From contig NC_134379.1 of the NCBI RefSeq assembly GCF_035582795.1, forward strand, positions 372,001-436,000: DNA of 64,000 nucleotides, in the 5' to 3' direction. The stretch comes from Mycteria americana. Its lineage: Eukaryota > Chordata > Aves > Ciconiiformes > Ciconiidae. The position numbers and the translations under genes are program-made. Position 1 is the stretch's first letter. Every line of letters begins with the position of its first letter. Shown here in pieces: positions 12,216 to 26,660 of this stretch. A model generated the notes under the pieces. That model saw only the letters and a program-made list of their open reading frames with translations. It did not search any database and had not been told where the DNA came from.

Positions 12216-15200
12216 GGCGTGTCAACTGGTAGTGCTGCAGAAAAAGTTACTTATAAGAGGCAATCCTCCCTGTCCACTCTAAATAGCACATCAAGGACAG
12301 TGATCTTAGCAATTTTCAGAAGACCAGTTCCACAGATTAAAAAAACCCAAGTGTTCAGAAATTCATGAATCAAAACTTAAAGAATAGTATGAAATTGTAG
12401 CAGCTGTAGATTTTTATGCTGTTACTTTAGGGCAATTTTGGGAGCTTTTTTGTCAAGTTTTGACATGGGGAAGGGAGGAAGCTGGAAAAGGAGGGTAATG
12501 TCTTAATTTTCAAAATGTTACAATACAGGTCACATTTGTTGACCTTTCCACTCTCAAAAATCAGGACAGGACAGTGACAAAACACCACATTGAGAGGGAA
12601 AGGAGGAAGAATCAAACCTAAAGGTACAATTTTTATCTAGATTGCTGCAGACACACAGAAAAAGCCTAAATTAATCAGCATCTACCAATTGAAAACAAAA
12701 ACTAAAACCTGCCATGCCTACAGACTGGTTTGCTCACACTATAATCTTTCTGGTTAGATATCTCATTCTTTCAATATAGACTAGCTCAGATTTTTTCCTC
12801 TCTTGCCTCCTCAATCTAACCCACACTCTCCAATCTCCAGTATTACTGATATTTGCTCTGCTTTATTGAGCTCTTCCTGATTTTTCCATTTAAAAAAGAG
12901 GAAGGCAGTGATAAAATTGTGGGGTCTCTCCATTTCAGTGGATAAGCACAGGGCATCTATTCTTTCCATGTGGAAAAGTCTATCAGTTTCCTAATGTTAT
13001 TTTTCATAAGGGCAGTCTGTTTTTTCTAAAACATTGTTACAGTGGCTTAATGCGTTGCTAGGAAGCCTTCTTCCCAGAGCCTGATTGCGGGTCCATAGCA
13101 GAGCAGAATGTTAGGAAAGATCAGCAGGAGGAAGGACTATGATAAATGCAAGCAGATTTGTTGATGAGTATCAGCTTGATCCTAAATCCATCTCTTTTTA
13201 CTAAATGAGGGACTGGGTATTTGAAAAAAACCCCGAATACATTCAGGAGAACAAAAATTAAATGCTAAAGGAGTAATCAGACAGCACAGCTCTCTGGGTG
13301 CTTTAGACAGTAGGCTATTTTTAGTCATCTGTTTCCTAACTGAAACGCCGAGGGGAGAGGGAGAGATCGTGATACCAGGATTTTTAGAAGCATCTATGGA
13401 GCATTCCTCTTCTGCAGTGCAGCAGCTCTTTGCACAGACATACCCAGCCTCAATTTCCACTGGCTTTCTCAGGCACAGACCAGTCTCAGCTAGGGAAAGC
13501 TGCTCATCCTGGGAGCGACACTGCGAAGTGGCTGAACTCTGCCACAGGTCCACAGCTCATGGCACCCAGCAAGGCTTGTGGGTGGCTAGCTGCATGACAG
13601 ACAAACCTGCATGAACCACTCAGTCACACCATGAGCGAGGTACGGCAGAAGAGCTCAAGGAATCAGGGAAGGAAGGGTAGCTGAAGTTGTAGCTACCCTA
13701 TTCAGCAGGACAGAGACTTTCACACCATCCTGCCGTGCCACCCATGTCACTTTGACTGAAGTTAGACCTACCCTGACTGTCACCGCTGAGAAACTCAGAG
13801 TGGCACAGCTAGACTGGCATTAAATTGTCACTGTCAGATACCAATAGCCATATAGGTGTGGTATCAAACAGCTTGTCTGAAGCTGCAAAGCATCTGGAGG
13901 AAGCAAGGGAGTTACTTGTGTAGTTAGCCCCTCTGAGTTCACCGCTACTATAGGTATATTGCAATCAATAATCAAGTAAGAATGTCAGCCATTATAGCCT
14001 CACAATAACATACACATTTCTTTGTACCATGTTCAGAGAGTTAACAGTTTGCAAAATCCCATCATAGATGAACTGGAAATGCACAAATAAGTCCTAAAAA
14101 AGCATTTTCCCCCCAGGACTTGCACCTTGGTTTCTGCTGGTACACAAGTTATTCAGAACCAGCTCACAAAAACGTTCACAGCTAAAGAAATTCAGATTTT
14201 TTTTTTAATTGCTGCATATTCAGAAGGTACAGATATTCTCAGTTCACTCAGTGCTGGTTCCTTCTCCAAATTCAACTCAAACATTCAGTTAATTTGGTAA
14301 AACGATGTAGGGTGGGTGGGGGAAAAGCCCCCCAGTCTTTATTTTTCTATCCATCAACCCACAAAGGTTGGTGAGTCAAGAGACTGACTCCGCAGCCTGC
14401 TGCGCATATCCTGGGTGACTCCATGAACATCACTTCATTTCCCTGAGCCCCATTTCCTCCTGTCTGTACAGAGAGGCAGGCGATGCATTTCTTCGCCTAT
14501 AACACAATTCTAGATCTATTAATATTTCCAGTAATGATTTCTTTTGAAGCAAGCAAGACTCACCTACTATACCTCCCAAAGTGCTAGCTTCTTCCTTCTT
14601 TAGAAGGTATCCGATATTCACTTTACATTTTGAGGAAACAGCCTCTTAAGGTATTCACAGCTTCCAGCCAATAGACAATTATCACTGTCCCGCTGATACA
14701 CACAGAGTGAGACTGCACACTAGGCATCGGCTATTTCAATACCCACTTTGTCTCTAGTAAGAGGAGTAAAAAAAAAGTCTCCACCTGTAGGCAAAGTCAC
14801 AGAATGCTGTGCAAAGGAGAGGGAAAAAATCTCAACATTAATTAGAAACTTCCCTAGAAGTCACAGACTGGGGGGGATTGGGCAAAGCTGACACTCTAGT
14901 GCCAGAACTCTGGCTAAGGGTGCTCTAATTTGTAAAGTAGATTGTCTCAAGGGTCTATTTAAACAAGTTAATGCAATAATGCAGCTGAGATGCAGTGAAA
15001 GCACAATGACTCAACTTCCTCTGGAGATACTACTAGTAATAGCTCTACTAGGTACCAGCAGTGATATGATTTAGCTTCTTCAACGTGGCAAGAAGGTGTG
15101 GATTGAAGAAGTGATATGCACCCTTCAGTCCTGCTAAGATGGATCAGATGCAGTTAGGTTACTGTCTCAGCAAAATCTACCACAGCGCTATTAAGAAGAT

Positions 15201-18065
15201 TAAAAAAAATGTTTTCCATTGTTAGCATGTTTCCAAATAAAGCAAGAAGGTACACACCTTGGGCATACCAACCTATCCACTTTCCTAAACGTCTGTCAAA
15301 ATGGAAAAGTAAAAATATTTATTATCCAAATCAAAAAGCAGTGACACAGTGCATTGGAAAGACAATGCTACGTGGTGCTCTGGAGACTTGGAACTGCTCT
15401 ATGGGCATCTGGCAGACTTCAGCAAGCTTTCCTCCCTCACACATATGTAGAGCTTCGTTTAGCTCACACAATTTCTATTCAACAGATAAATCTTCCCGTG
15501 GCTCAGCTTTGCTAAGACATGCTGCCTAGAACCACAAATGAAGCAGATGCAGCTGGATTGCTCAGTTCCAAAATCAGGCCTCCATATAAACCAGGGCAAT
15601 GCCATCAGTGTAATGCAGAAGGAGCAAGTTAGTAATCCACGAGTGGAGAAACTCTGAAGAGGCCAGTGCGTTCAAGAGGGTGAAATCCAGCCCCCGCTAT
15701 TAATAACCTCTCGTTAGGGAAGTCTTCATGCTGATGTTAAATGTCACTCTACACCCCCTGCCTCAGACTAATAACTTACTTACAGAACAATTTTTCTCAG
15801 TGGCACCCGTGGCCCTCTTATTTATCAGTACCATGTAAGAGAAGGCTATGGAACCATCTCTGTAATGCATAGGGAGAAATAATGTCAAGCATGCAGAAAC
15901 TATGCTTCCGAGGCTAACATTTTCAAACTCCTTCATGACCCTTCAAGCTGAGCTACTCCATGTTACAGTCAGCCTTTCTCTTTCTCTGACAAAGGGGATT
16001 TTGCTAAATCTTTGACACCGAGTCTTCATCCTGGAGCCACAGTACTTGGTGAGTTTTCAAAGAACATTACTGGACTGCAGGTATTTTTTTCCCCTCTTTC
16101 CTTGCCACAACCCAATTCACCCTACCTTTTGGCACAAGCCAGGTGCATTAAGCAGACATTCATGGTTTTCAGATGTTTTGGGGAAGATTCAACCTGGCAG
16201 CAAGGTTATAGTGGAGAGAGATTTGCCTCTTCCACTTGTTCTGCTTCTGTGTAACTCGCTGCCTAAAGGGTCAGTGTCACATTGCCCACAGGACTAACCA
16301 TACACAAGGCAAAATAAATCCATTGCATCTTTCCCACAGCATTGACACTCACTGACCCAGAGCCCTGCCCTGTCTGGGACTGGGTGGCAGGCCTCTACTG
16401 GTCTTAGACTGGTAATGATGCTGGGCTGGACCCCTTCTTAGTAAGACCCACAAGGGGCAACTTGTCACGAACTTTCACCGCAGCCCCGGGGGGTTCTGGC
16501 TGTTCCTGCAGTTAAAGTCCAAGCCTGCAAATGTTTCCAGGCTCTTCTTCAGGTTCTGGGAATGGACTGAAATCTGGATTAGAAGACAGTTTATTGGGGC
16601 TTAGATTCAGAGACAAAATGTGCCGTCAACAGCTTTGTCACAAAGCAGAAAAGCAAAGCCCCTGGACCTCAAGAGCATATATTTCAGAGCCAGCACCCCC
16701 CACTCCCCCAAAACCCAAGGCTAATGAGGGCTGTTGGAGAAGCAAAGGGTGATGTTTCAGAAAGGGAACAAATGTGCTAGTTGCTGACTTTTCTTTGATG
16801 GGCTGTATTATTCTCTGGGCAGCCTTCATCTTATACAGTTGGTTCTGTTTTGGACAGATTTCAGGACACTGGAAGAGCCAGCTTAAGGAGCTGTCTATAT
16901 GGAATAGCCCAGCTTGATCTCCCTTGAGCATCTCAGTTTGGGTCCATTTGAACAATGCTATTTATATTTCATTAATACTGTGGACTTTTTGTTCTGTGCC
17001 AGCTCAAAAAGGGACAGAAATTGCTACAGTGAGTTAAAGAAAGGAAGAGGAAGAAGAAAGAAAAAGAGAAAGAGTCAGCATGTGCATTTTAAGAGGTTTA
17101 TTAATAACTGACACCAATGGTGCCACCTCCTGCTGATATAACCATTGTTAAGCATGTACTCCTGAGGTGGTCAGAAATCCACGCTGGAAGTCTTGACAAC
17201 AGAAGCAGCCACTCTTTTACTTCTTCCCCTTTTAAAGAAGTTTACTTGTTCTCTGTCTCCTTCCTGCTCACCCAGTTCTGTTTGGCTGTTTTTTCCTCAG
17301 CCTAAATACTCAGACTGGTTGCAGAAGCAGGAGAGGAAAGCCAGAGGGACGGGCGTTCAGGGTGGGGGGGGAAGGCAGCAACCACCTTACCTTTAGTTTA
17401 ATTGGTGCTACTTAGTTTCATATTCAGAACAAGCTTCTTTTCCCAATTGAAAGACAACAGACAATTATAGAGAGCGTAACCTTTCATTTGAATTTCAGCC
17501 ACATTTACAAACCTCAGAGATGAATGAAAGCTCCAGTGAAAACACCTTGACAGTGAACTAGCTTTCCTTCAGCTGCCTGCACTGGTGTAGCCCACAGAAT
17601 TTACAATATGAAGACCAGGTTCTTTGCAGATTGCCCCAGACTTAAGGCCAAATGCCTGTCAATTACTGAGCACCAAACTCCAGCTGAGATTGCCGGAGCT
17701 TGTCCCTACCAAGAATTCACTGGAACAACTAAAGACCAACTCGCCAGACATGAACCTTCATAACATTGCTATTCTCGTGTTTGACTCACAGAAGGAAAGG
17801 AATAGCCCAACATAAGAAATTAAACCAGTGCAATAAATAAATGAGACTCAGATTCCCAAGAGAGGTTAAAGCTTACCGAAATTTGGGATTGCTTAATTTC
17901 TATCAGGCAGATACAAGTAAGATGTCTTGAGCTTTTGTTCTGCTCATTAGAAGGCTAAGCAAAACTTCCCTGAAGACAAAGGGGGTGGTAGCAGAAAAGG
18001 ATTTGCAATTTAATTTCAAAAAATCAGCATTTTCTGCCCATGACTTCATCAACACTGATTGTTCC
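12216..18065. other. intergenic, no gene seen
   Basis: Unique AT-balanced sequence between a CR1 fragment and a solo LTR. No coding exon, RNA gene or CpG island is supported. A short GA-rich run near 17035-17075 is the only low-complexity feature. Confidence 0.6.
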
Positions 18066-18677
18066 TGTTGTGGTTTAGCCCCAGCCGGCAATTTAGTACC
18101 ATACAGCCGCTCGCTCACCCTCCCCCCCCGGTGGGATGGGGAGAGAATCGGAAGAGCAAAAGTAAGAAAACTCGTGGGTTGAGATAAGAACAGTTTAATA
18201 ATTGGAACAAAATAATAGTAATAATAATAATAATAGTAATAATAACAATAACAATAACAATAATAATAATAATAATGAGAAGGAAAACAACAAGAGAGAG
18301 AGGAACAAAACCCAAGGAAAAAAAACAGTGATACGACCCCTCACCACCCGCTGACCGACGCCCAGCCAGTCCCCCAGCAGCGACCGCTACCCCCTGGCCA
18401 ACTCCCCCCAGTTTATATACTGGGCATGACATCACATGGTATGGAATAGCCCTTTGGTCAGTGTGGATCAACTATCCTGGCTGTGCCTCCTCCCAGCTTC
18501 TTGTGCACCTGCCAGAGCATGGGAAGCTGAAAAAGTCCTTGACCAGTGTAAACACTGCTTAGCAACAGCCAAAACATCAGCGTGTTATCAACATTATTCT
18601 CATCCTAAAATCCAAAACACAGCACTATACCAGCTGCTAGGAAGAAAATTAACTCTATCCCAGCCGAAATCAGGACA
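18066..18677 (-). mobile_element. solo LTR, avian endogenous retrovirus
   Basis: Element of about 610 bp with TG...CA termini and matching 5-bp flanks at the two ends (imperfect). No retroviral internal region is attached. On the minus strand it starts TGTCCTGATTTCGGCTGGGA and contains a TATA-like box (AGTATATAAA) about 260 bp in. It matches the LTRs at 45.8 and 48.0 kb in sequence and layout. A 5-bp target duplication suggests a class III (ERVL-like) or related origin; this is inference. It is an old fossil that carries an internal TAA-type microsatellite. Confidence 0.8.
18211..18276. repeat. (TAA)n / (CAATAA)n microsatellite inside LTR
   Basis: About 65 bp of TAA and CAATAA trinucleotide-based repeats within the solo LTR. 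The other two LTR copies in this window lack an expansion of this size, so it grew after this copy inserted. Confidence 0.85.
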
Positions 18678-21141
18678 GTTCTCTTGCTCTGCACTTGGTT
18701 TGATCAAGATAACTTCACTGACTACCACTTGCTCAGAGACAAGTGCATTACAGAATAAGAATTTAGACTGCTGTAATTAAGTGATAATTGATTAGCACTG
18801 CTTGCATTTTAATGAGGGAGTAAACTTCAAAGGCATCTTGAATAGCTTGAGGTGAATCTTTTTTATCAATATAAATCAAGATCTAATGAACAACAACAGA
18901 AAAAGAAATCAGCCTAACAGAGTTAGGTCATGTTATGAGGAACAACTAGTTTTCCTTTCAGCTGTCAGCAGGCAGGACAGACTAATGAGACATTGGTTTT
19001 CCTTGTCAAGCTCACTACAATTTCCAACCCCCTCCCTTTTTCATTGCACTTTGTCTATTTTAAAATAATCTGCCCACACAGAGAAACACTACGTGGTACG
19101 TCAGGTATAAACAGCCAAGACAACATGTGCCCTGAGAGTGAGCTGAGCAGAACACAAGACATCAGTCCATTCTAGGTACCCCCACAGGGTTTACTGTACA
19201 AAGAGTAGTTGGTGCCAGATTGGCAGTGCCAAGTTGTTGATGGCCTCACAGCAGTCTTCAGCTGGGCCAGAAGACCAGCCTTTTGCTATGTTAGCCCACA
19301 GAGCTGCTAAGCCCAAAGCTGCCACCGCTGCGGCACAGACCGCAGGGGATGGGGCAGGCGTCTTTCCTCTGGAGACAGCACCTTAAAACACCAGCCACAA
19401 AATATCAGTGCTCTGTTGCTGTCGTTTGATTTCCCGTTCAAACACAGCCCATAGAGAAACTCTGTACAGTTACTAATCTCACACAGGCCCCTGCTGAAGG
19501 ACTTTTACAACTCCAGGGATAATGAAGGCTGTTGGCTGGTAGAATGGGGAATCTGTTGACAGCCTTTTCACTCATAAAATCATCTAAGTTGTAGCCTTTC
19601 CTCCAAGCCTATTAAATCTTATTGTTTCCTAACCTCTGACACATGCACAAACAGAAAGCCAAAACTTTTCTTAAAAGAGGCAACAACAAAGCGATTCTAA
19701 TCAGTTCTGCAGAAAATCTTCTTTATAGGACACCCACACTTCCTCTCCCAGCTCCTGTCCAAATCTTCCACAAGTAATAAGCCCAATTTACATTACACAA
19801 TGGCCAGGCTGAGATAAACCAAAGGGCTTGGCAGGCTAGAGCATCCCTCAGCTTTCAGTCCTGCGGGTTTATTCCTCTACAACAGAGTGGGTGCTGTTAT
19901 ACACTGATCCAGCCCTTTCGGATCAGAGCTGCATCCACTCCCAACCATGTAGGCTGGCTCAAGGTCAGGTTTATGTAATGGGGTTATGAGAAAAAACACT
20001 GAAACAGATCCTTAAGGGAACTAGATCAAGACACCAATGACATTCAGTCCCTACTGATTTTAGTGGGAGTCCAAAGGACTAGCAAGCAGCTTCAAAAATC
20101 ACCGCAGGGAGCCAGGTTCTGGCTCCACAGAGCTTTCAGGTACCAAACAGAGGGCGGAGGACAAGTGCTTAATGCATTAGGAACGGTTACAATTCTCAGG
20201 ATATACAAAGTACCATTAAAAAAAAAAATCTGCATTATCTGAGTCCTGAGAAAACACTCCTTCCTATATTAAACAGCTAACTGAGCATGACTGAGAGCTA
20301 CTCAAGACAGAATTCATTCTCTCTCTTTATTCCCATCCCTTCCTCCCCCCGTTCTCACACTAATCTAACGGTCTGGTGCACCATGTATTCCCCATAGGAA
20401 GTGTACCTACGTTAACCTCCAGAGAGCTGGCCTGCTCCAGAAACCTGAGCTCAGAGCAGGGACCAGTCTCACTCCTCCAGCTGGCACTCAGGCAGCTTTA
20501 CCAGCCCCAGAAGGAAACACACAAGGTATTCCAGCAATGCCTTCTACAGAGCGAGGTGGAAACAGCAGCACATAGCCCCACACGGTCGCAAGCTGCAGCA
20601 TTTTCACCCTGGTTACCTTCTCATACAGGCTAAGACCAGCAAGACCAGAGTCACTGCAGCTGTGGCCAGTCTAACCCACCCGGCTCCTTTGCTCCTGCAC
20701 AGAACCGCGGGCTCTTGCCTTCTCCTGGCCACTACACGATTGCTTCATCTTGGCCCCTTGAGCCCCTAGCCACAGCAACAGCACCCTCTCAGGTGTCACC
20801 CGCGGCATGTACCCCAGTTTGTCAGGGTGACCCTGTCTTTTGTGCGTGTGCCTCTGGCACAGCTAGACTGAAAATACAAAACTCCGCTGAGGGAAAACGG
20901 GGCAAAAGGAAAGCACAGACTATAATTGCTTTAAAAGTTATGCATGTCCAAAAGCATCTTGGCAAATCAGGAGGCTGCGTAAAAGAACATTTAAAACCAA
21001 AAAGTAAATATATTAAAAATCAGTCCTTGAAAAGTACCACTCAGCAGCAATGACTGAGTTTGTTCCATGAAGAGAAATCTTCCTACAGCAAAAAGAATAA
21101 AGAAAACCAGTAAAGAAAGACATTGTCTCCACTAAATGAGT
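18678..21141. other. intergenic, no gene seen
   Basis: Unique sequence between a solo LTR and a CR1 copy. Open frames are short and unsupported. No RNA gene or regulatory island recognised. Confidence 0.6.
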
Positions 21142-22945
21142 GGAATCACAGAATTGTATAGGTTGGAAAAGACCTTTAAGATCATCAAGTCCAACCATAA
21201 ACCCCACACTACCAAGACCACCACTACACCATGTCCATAAGCACCTCATCCAAACGTCTTTTAAATACCTCCAGGGATGGAGACTCAACCACCTCCCTGG
21301 GCAGCCTGTTCCAATGCTGGAGAACCCTTTCAGTGAAGTAAAATTTCCTAATATCCAGTCTAAACCTCCCCTGGTGCAACTTGAGGCCATTTCTTCTCGT
21401 CCTAATCACTTGTTACCTGGGAGAAGAGACCGACCCCCACCTCTCTACAGCCTCCTTTCAGGCAGTTGTAGAGAGCGATGAGGTCTCCCCGAGCCTCCTT
21501 TTCTCCAGGCTGAACAACCCCAGGTCCCTCAGCCGCTCCCCATCAGCCTTGTGCTCCAGACCCTTCCCCAGCTCCGTTGCCCTTCTCTGGACACACTCCA
21601 GCCCCTCAATGTCTCTCCTGTAGGGAGGGGCCCAACACTGAACACAGCATTCGAGGTGTGGCCTCACCAGTGCCGAGTGCAGGGGACGATCACTGCCCTA
21701 GTCCTGCTGGCCACGCTATTGCTGATACAAGCCAGGATGCCATTGGCCTTCTTGGCCACCTGGGCACACTGCCGGCTCATATTCAGGCGGCTGTCGACCA
21801 ACACCCCCAGGTCCTTTTCTGCCGGGCAGCTTTCCAGCCACTCTTCCCCAAGCCTGTAGCGTTGCATGGGGTTGCTGTGGCCCAAGTGCAGGACCTTGCA
21901 CTTGGCCTTGTTGAACCTCGTACAATTGGCCTCGGCCCATCGATCCAGCCTGTCCAGACTCCTCTCTAGAGCCTTCCCCCCCTCAAGCAGATCAACACTC
22001 CCACACAACTTGGTGTCATCTGCAAACTGACTGAGGGTGCACTCGATCCCCTTGTCCAGATCATTGATAAAGATAGTAAACAGAACTGGCCCCAACACAG
22101 AGCCCTGGGGAACACCACTGGTGACCGGCCGCCAAGTGGAGTTAACCCCATTCACCACCACTGTTTGGGCCCGGCCATCCAGCCAGTTCTTTACCCAGCG
22201 ACGAGTACACCTGTCCAAGCCATGAGCAGCCAGTTTCTCCAGGAGAATGCTGTGGGAAACAGTGTCGAAGGCTTTACTGAAGTCTAGATAGACAACATCC
22301 ACAGCCTTCCCCTCATCCACTAGGTGGGTCACCTTGTCGTAGAAGGAGATCAGGTTGGTCAAGCAGGACCTGCCTTTCCTGAACCCATGCTGGCTGGGCT
22401 TGATCCCTTGGTTATCCTCTGTGAGCTGTGTGATGGCACTCAAGATGATCTGCTCCATCAGCTTCCCCGGTACTGAGTTCAGGCTGACAGGCCTGTAGTT
22501 CCCTGGGTCCTCCTTCCGGCCCTTCTTGAAGATGGGCGTCACATTTGCTAATCTCCAGTCAGCAGGGACCTCCCCAGTTAGCCAGGACTGCTGGTAAATG
22601 ATGGAAAGCGGCTTGGTGAGCGCATCTGCCAGTTCCTTCAGTACTCTCGGGTGGATCTCATCAGGCCCCATAGACTTGTGAGTGTCTAAGTGGTGCAGCA
22701 GGTCACTCACCATTTCCCCCTGGATTATGGGGGCTCCGTTCTGGTCCCTGTCCCTATCTTCCAACTCAGGGGGCTGGGTAACAGGAGAACAATTGGTCTT
22801 ACTATTAAAGACTGAGGTGAAGAAGGTGTTAAAAGTACCTCAGCCTTTTCCTCATCCTTTGTCACTATGTTCCCTCCCATATCTAATAGAGGCTGGAGAT
22901 TCTCCTTAGCTCTCCTTTTGCTGCTAATGTATTTGAAGATATTGG
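21142..22945 (-). mobile_element. CR1 LINE, 5'-truncated, young copy
   Basis: About 1.8 kb of the 3' part of a CR1 LINE on the minus strand. The main open frame (22764 down to 21664) covers most of the reverse transcriptase: [37 protein letters not shown] and the catalytic FADDTK. A frameshift near 21690 separates it from the C-terminal [10 protein letters not shown]...LEKRRL segment (21458-21667). The 3' end is at the low coordinate and finishes in ACAATTCTGTGATTC. The sequence is nearly identical to the copy at 39.2-43.0 kb, so both come from one recently active subfamily. It was truncated on insertion within ORF2, upstream of the RT core. Confidence 0.95.
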
Positions 22946-25900
22946 AAGTAAGAGATTGGAAGTAAGGATTGAACTGTGAACACTGGGTTACATCTCCTTC
23001 TATGCAGGATAATACCTGCAATTGAAAATGAAATCCTGTTTTGCATTTATTTCAGTTGTTCTCAATGAAATATTTCAGAAGGCAGGTTCTCCCAGCCAGA
23101 TTTCTGTTCCACATTAATATTGTAGTAGTGCTTAGGAGCTCCAGTGGTCAGGCACTTCCCTCCATGTGCTAGGAGCTGTGTGAACCGAGGCAGCCCTTTA
23201 CCAACACGTTGCAACCTCTGTTATGCAAGAGACAACAGGCAGACACAAACACACAGGTGAAGCACAAGTAAACAGATGATCAATGACCCGTTGGGACCAC
23301 TGGCCTTCAACTTCAAAAGGACCTTCAAAAGGACCACTGCTCCTTTTCTCTCAGACCAGACCACTATCCTAAAACATAAGTGCAATCTAGTACTTCAAGC
23401 ATGCTGCAAGAGAGAATGTGGGGTCTTCTGAGGAAAAATATACGTGAAAACTATTATGTTCTTCCAGGACATACCTTGAGCAGATCTTCTATTTGGCTGA
23501 TAATTGACTGACATGTACATCATGAACAGAGCCCCTTTTCCTGTTGCTGGTGAATCAGTTCTCAAAAAAAAAAATCAAACCAAAAAAACCCTACCTCTTT
23601 TTCCTGGTGGAAGGAAAGTAGTCCATAGAGAAGCAGGATGTGCAGAAAGTTAGCCTCCAGGAGTAACCCAGAGACAAAGCAAGCCAAAGAGAAGAAAAGA
23701 GTTCAATTATGCTCTTACATTGACATTAAGGGAAGTTGAATTAGGTCCAGCATTAGTAGAAAAAAGTAGCTCTCCAAAGCACTGGTAGAGCAAACACTGT
23801 TGCCGTAACTACCTCACTCCCAGAAGCATGCCAATTTAATTTCTACAGTTAAATATTTACAGAGTAGATTGCATGTTTTGAGGAGTTGCAGGAGCTGCTT
23901 GTAGAATGCAAATGCGCAGTCCTGTCTTCAGGGTCCTCACAGAGGATTTCCAGAGTCACCCCTCCCCCCCTTGCTTCATTGCTCCCTACACACATAGTTA
24001 TCTATCAGGAGGGAGGAGCATGGCTGCCCCAGGAGGGGGGACAAGCCAGGAGCGGAGGGTACCCACGGCACAGGCTGGGAAGTGACTGCACCAGCAGGAC
24101 ACAGTCCCACAACACCTGAGCAAGGCAGGATGGTGACAGTCACAGGTCCCATTGACAGCCCAGGCATCACCAGACCACACAAGGCAACGAGTCGCAGCCA
24201 AGGTCAAGTGAGTCTGGATGATCAGGGGGGACATGGCTGTACCTGTGGCACGGCTTCGGCAAGGACTGGGGACTTGCCTGACTAGAAGGGGGGCTCTTGG
24301 CCACAGGCAGAGGTCCCAGGCAGGCCAGGCAGGGCAATTAATGCCTGTTGGTGCACCCAGGATATGGCACTGCCCTTGCACCAAACTGCTCTGATACCAC
24401 CCCGAACCACTCTGTAAACTTTAATTCCACTTCAGCTATATATGACTGCAGCAATTGATATTTGTTGGAGTCATCCACACATCTATAGAACCACTGAATT
24501 CTTTCATCCTGTTTTTGCTTCATCCCTCTCACAGCTCTGACATTGAAGAAACTTGCACATAAAGAATCAAGAAGAAGACAGGCCTGCAAAGATCTTACAA
24601 TGAAATCTAGTCCAGATCCACAGAGGTGGATCCTCTGCAACACCAGGTAGAATAGTATGTTCCAGATATCTAACCTGTTCCTAAAGACTTTCAGCAATGA
24701 GAAACAGCACGGTCTCCAAGAAAATGTATTCTTCACTATCTATACCATTAAGATACTTTTTAAATCTGAAACTGCTTCTGGTACTCCCCCATGACTTAGC
24801 TTTAAAGAAGTATGGACTCGGATGCGTGACAGTGCTTTAAGTAAGTGCATGGCCAGTTAACATGCTCATTAGATGCATAGTTAATAACTGCAGTGGTATT
24901 ATTGTTGCCCATTTCAGCCCCATATATAGTCTCTATCAACATACTGTGACAAGAATTATGCACATATATGTTTATCCAGCTTGATGCTGATTTGTCCCTT
25001 AGGAACAATGACATGCAGAGTCACTTTAAGATGAAGCCCTACAATTATGAAATTTTTCAGGGTAGAAACTTCGTAATTGTCTAGCTTGCATGTGTAAATA
25101 ATGCATTGCAAAATCCTTTAGTTAAGTTCCTTAGGAAGGACTGAAGAGTGTCAAGTCAGGGATCCTACCTAAAGCCTTCAGTCTCCACACATTTCTGCTC
25201 CAAGGCGGCACCCAAATGCCATGAAATTCTCGTGCAGAATAAAAGTTCACTTTGGCATCATCAGTCAGAGGATACCACTCACGACACCATGGGATTTAAG
25301 AGAGAAAGTATGTTTACCTTGACAGATGACCACATTACTTCAAGGCATATGGTAGTCTGACTCTTGTGATGTTGCCAGGTACTCCCTTGCATGCTGGCTG
25401 CTGACTATTCCAAATGGGTTCAGATGGAAGTTATCTTAAATTAAAACTATGTTTAGTCCTAAGAAACAAGTCTTATTAAAAAATAAAATATCTTGAAAAC
25501 ACTTTCACAAGCATATATACACACACATAGAGACACTATGGCTTTAATCTTTTGGACTTAAAAACAGGCTTATCTCTATAATTTTAGAAATAAAAAAGAT
25601 AGTGTTTTAAATTACAGAAATCACACATCAGCAAAGTCACACAGCAGCAGTAACATTTACATCATTACATTTGGTGTAAATTTCAAGACAAACAAAACAG
25701 TAAACCAGGCTTCAATAAAAACAAAATTATTTTTAAATGTATGTTGTAATTAGAGGAAATAAAAATAATCTTAGAAGGTTAAAAATTATTCTGTTTAGGT
25801 TGAACGCTATTGGAGAAAAGAAATTTGTCACAGGAAACAGACTGTCATATTGTTTTTTGGGTTACCTCAAGGGTTGAATTCACATTTCCTAGAATACTAC

Positions 25901-26654
25901 CATAAATAATTATTATTCATTGCTCGCTCCAGACATAACCCAAACTAATACATTGATTACTTGAAATGAACAAGTTAATTAAATATTGGAGAAATGCCAA
26001 CTGTTCATTTATTTTGTTGTTCTTGATTTCAATGGGATCCTTAAGAGTAAGGAATGTGGGGTTGGATGACTAAATGCTGATAAAATTATAACATTTTAGA
26101 CTAGTTTAAGAAAAAAAGGAAAAAAATCTCCATCATGTGCTTCTATTGAAAGGTCTCGTTTGTCTGTGCATAATGTACTAGTGATATTCAGAAACCAGCA
26201 GAAGAGGTACTACATTCAGAAGTTGATTGCAAGAGTCCAAGTAGGCTGTTGGCCTATGAGTACAGCCAATGCTAGGTGTTACATCTACTTAATGCTGTGC
26301 CATGAGAATCCTTCCTTTGGATAGCCACATCTCCAAAAGAACTAATCCTAGTATATACGCTAAGCATGGTGGTCAGACAACATCTTTCTTACATGATACC
26401 GAAAGCCCTAAACAGCAAACCAAACAGTTTTTACTCTGGACTGTTCCATCTTGGCTTTAGAAATACAGTAATGCTTCATTCTTCCGACACAATTATCAGA
26501 TATATGTAAAGCATTTTACTGAGAAGAATAAACTAAACCCCATAGCTCCTTTATGAGGTAGGTAAGTCAGATTCTCTCTGTTTTAAAGCAGAAAATTGAG
26601 GCACAGTACAGCTAAGTCCATGACACTGCTTGAACCCAGTCCTCTTCCCAGGAT
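22946..26654. other. intergenic, no gene seen
   Basis: Unique sequence up to the likely 3' end of KIAA0753. The minus-strand open frame at 24338-24736 is the longest and has no recognisable domain or splice support. Nothing else is supported. Confidence 0.55.
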
Positions 26655-26660
26655 TTTATT
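26655..26660 (-). terminator. KIAA0753: candidate KIAA0753 poly(A) signal
   Basis: AATAAA on the minus strand, about 380 nt after the KIAA0753 stop codon, the first canonical hexamer I found downstream. Use of this site is inferred. Confidence 0.4.

Noticed and set aside
24338-24736. 132-codon minus-strand open frame
   Set aside because: No domain, start context or splice support. It weakly resembles a very old CR1-type 3' region, but not enough to call.
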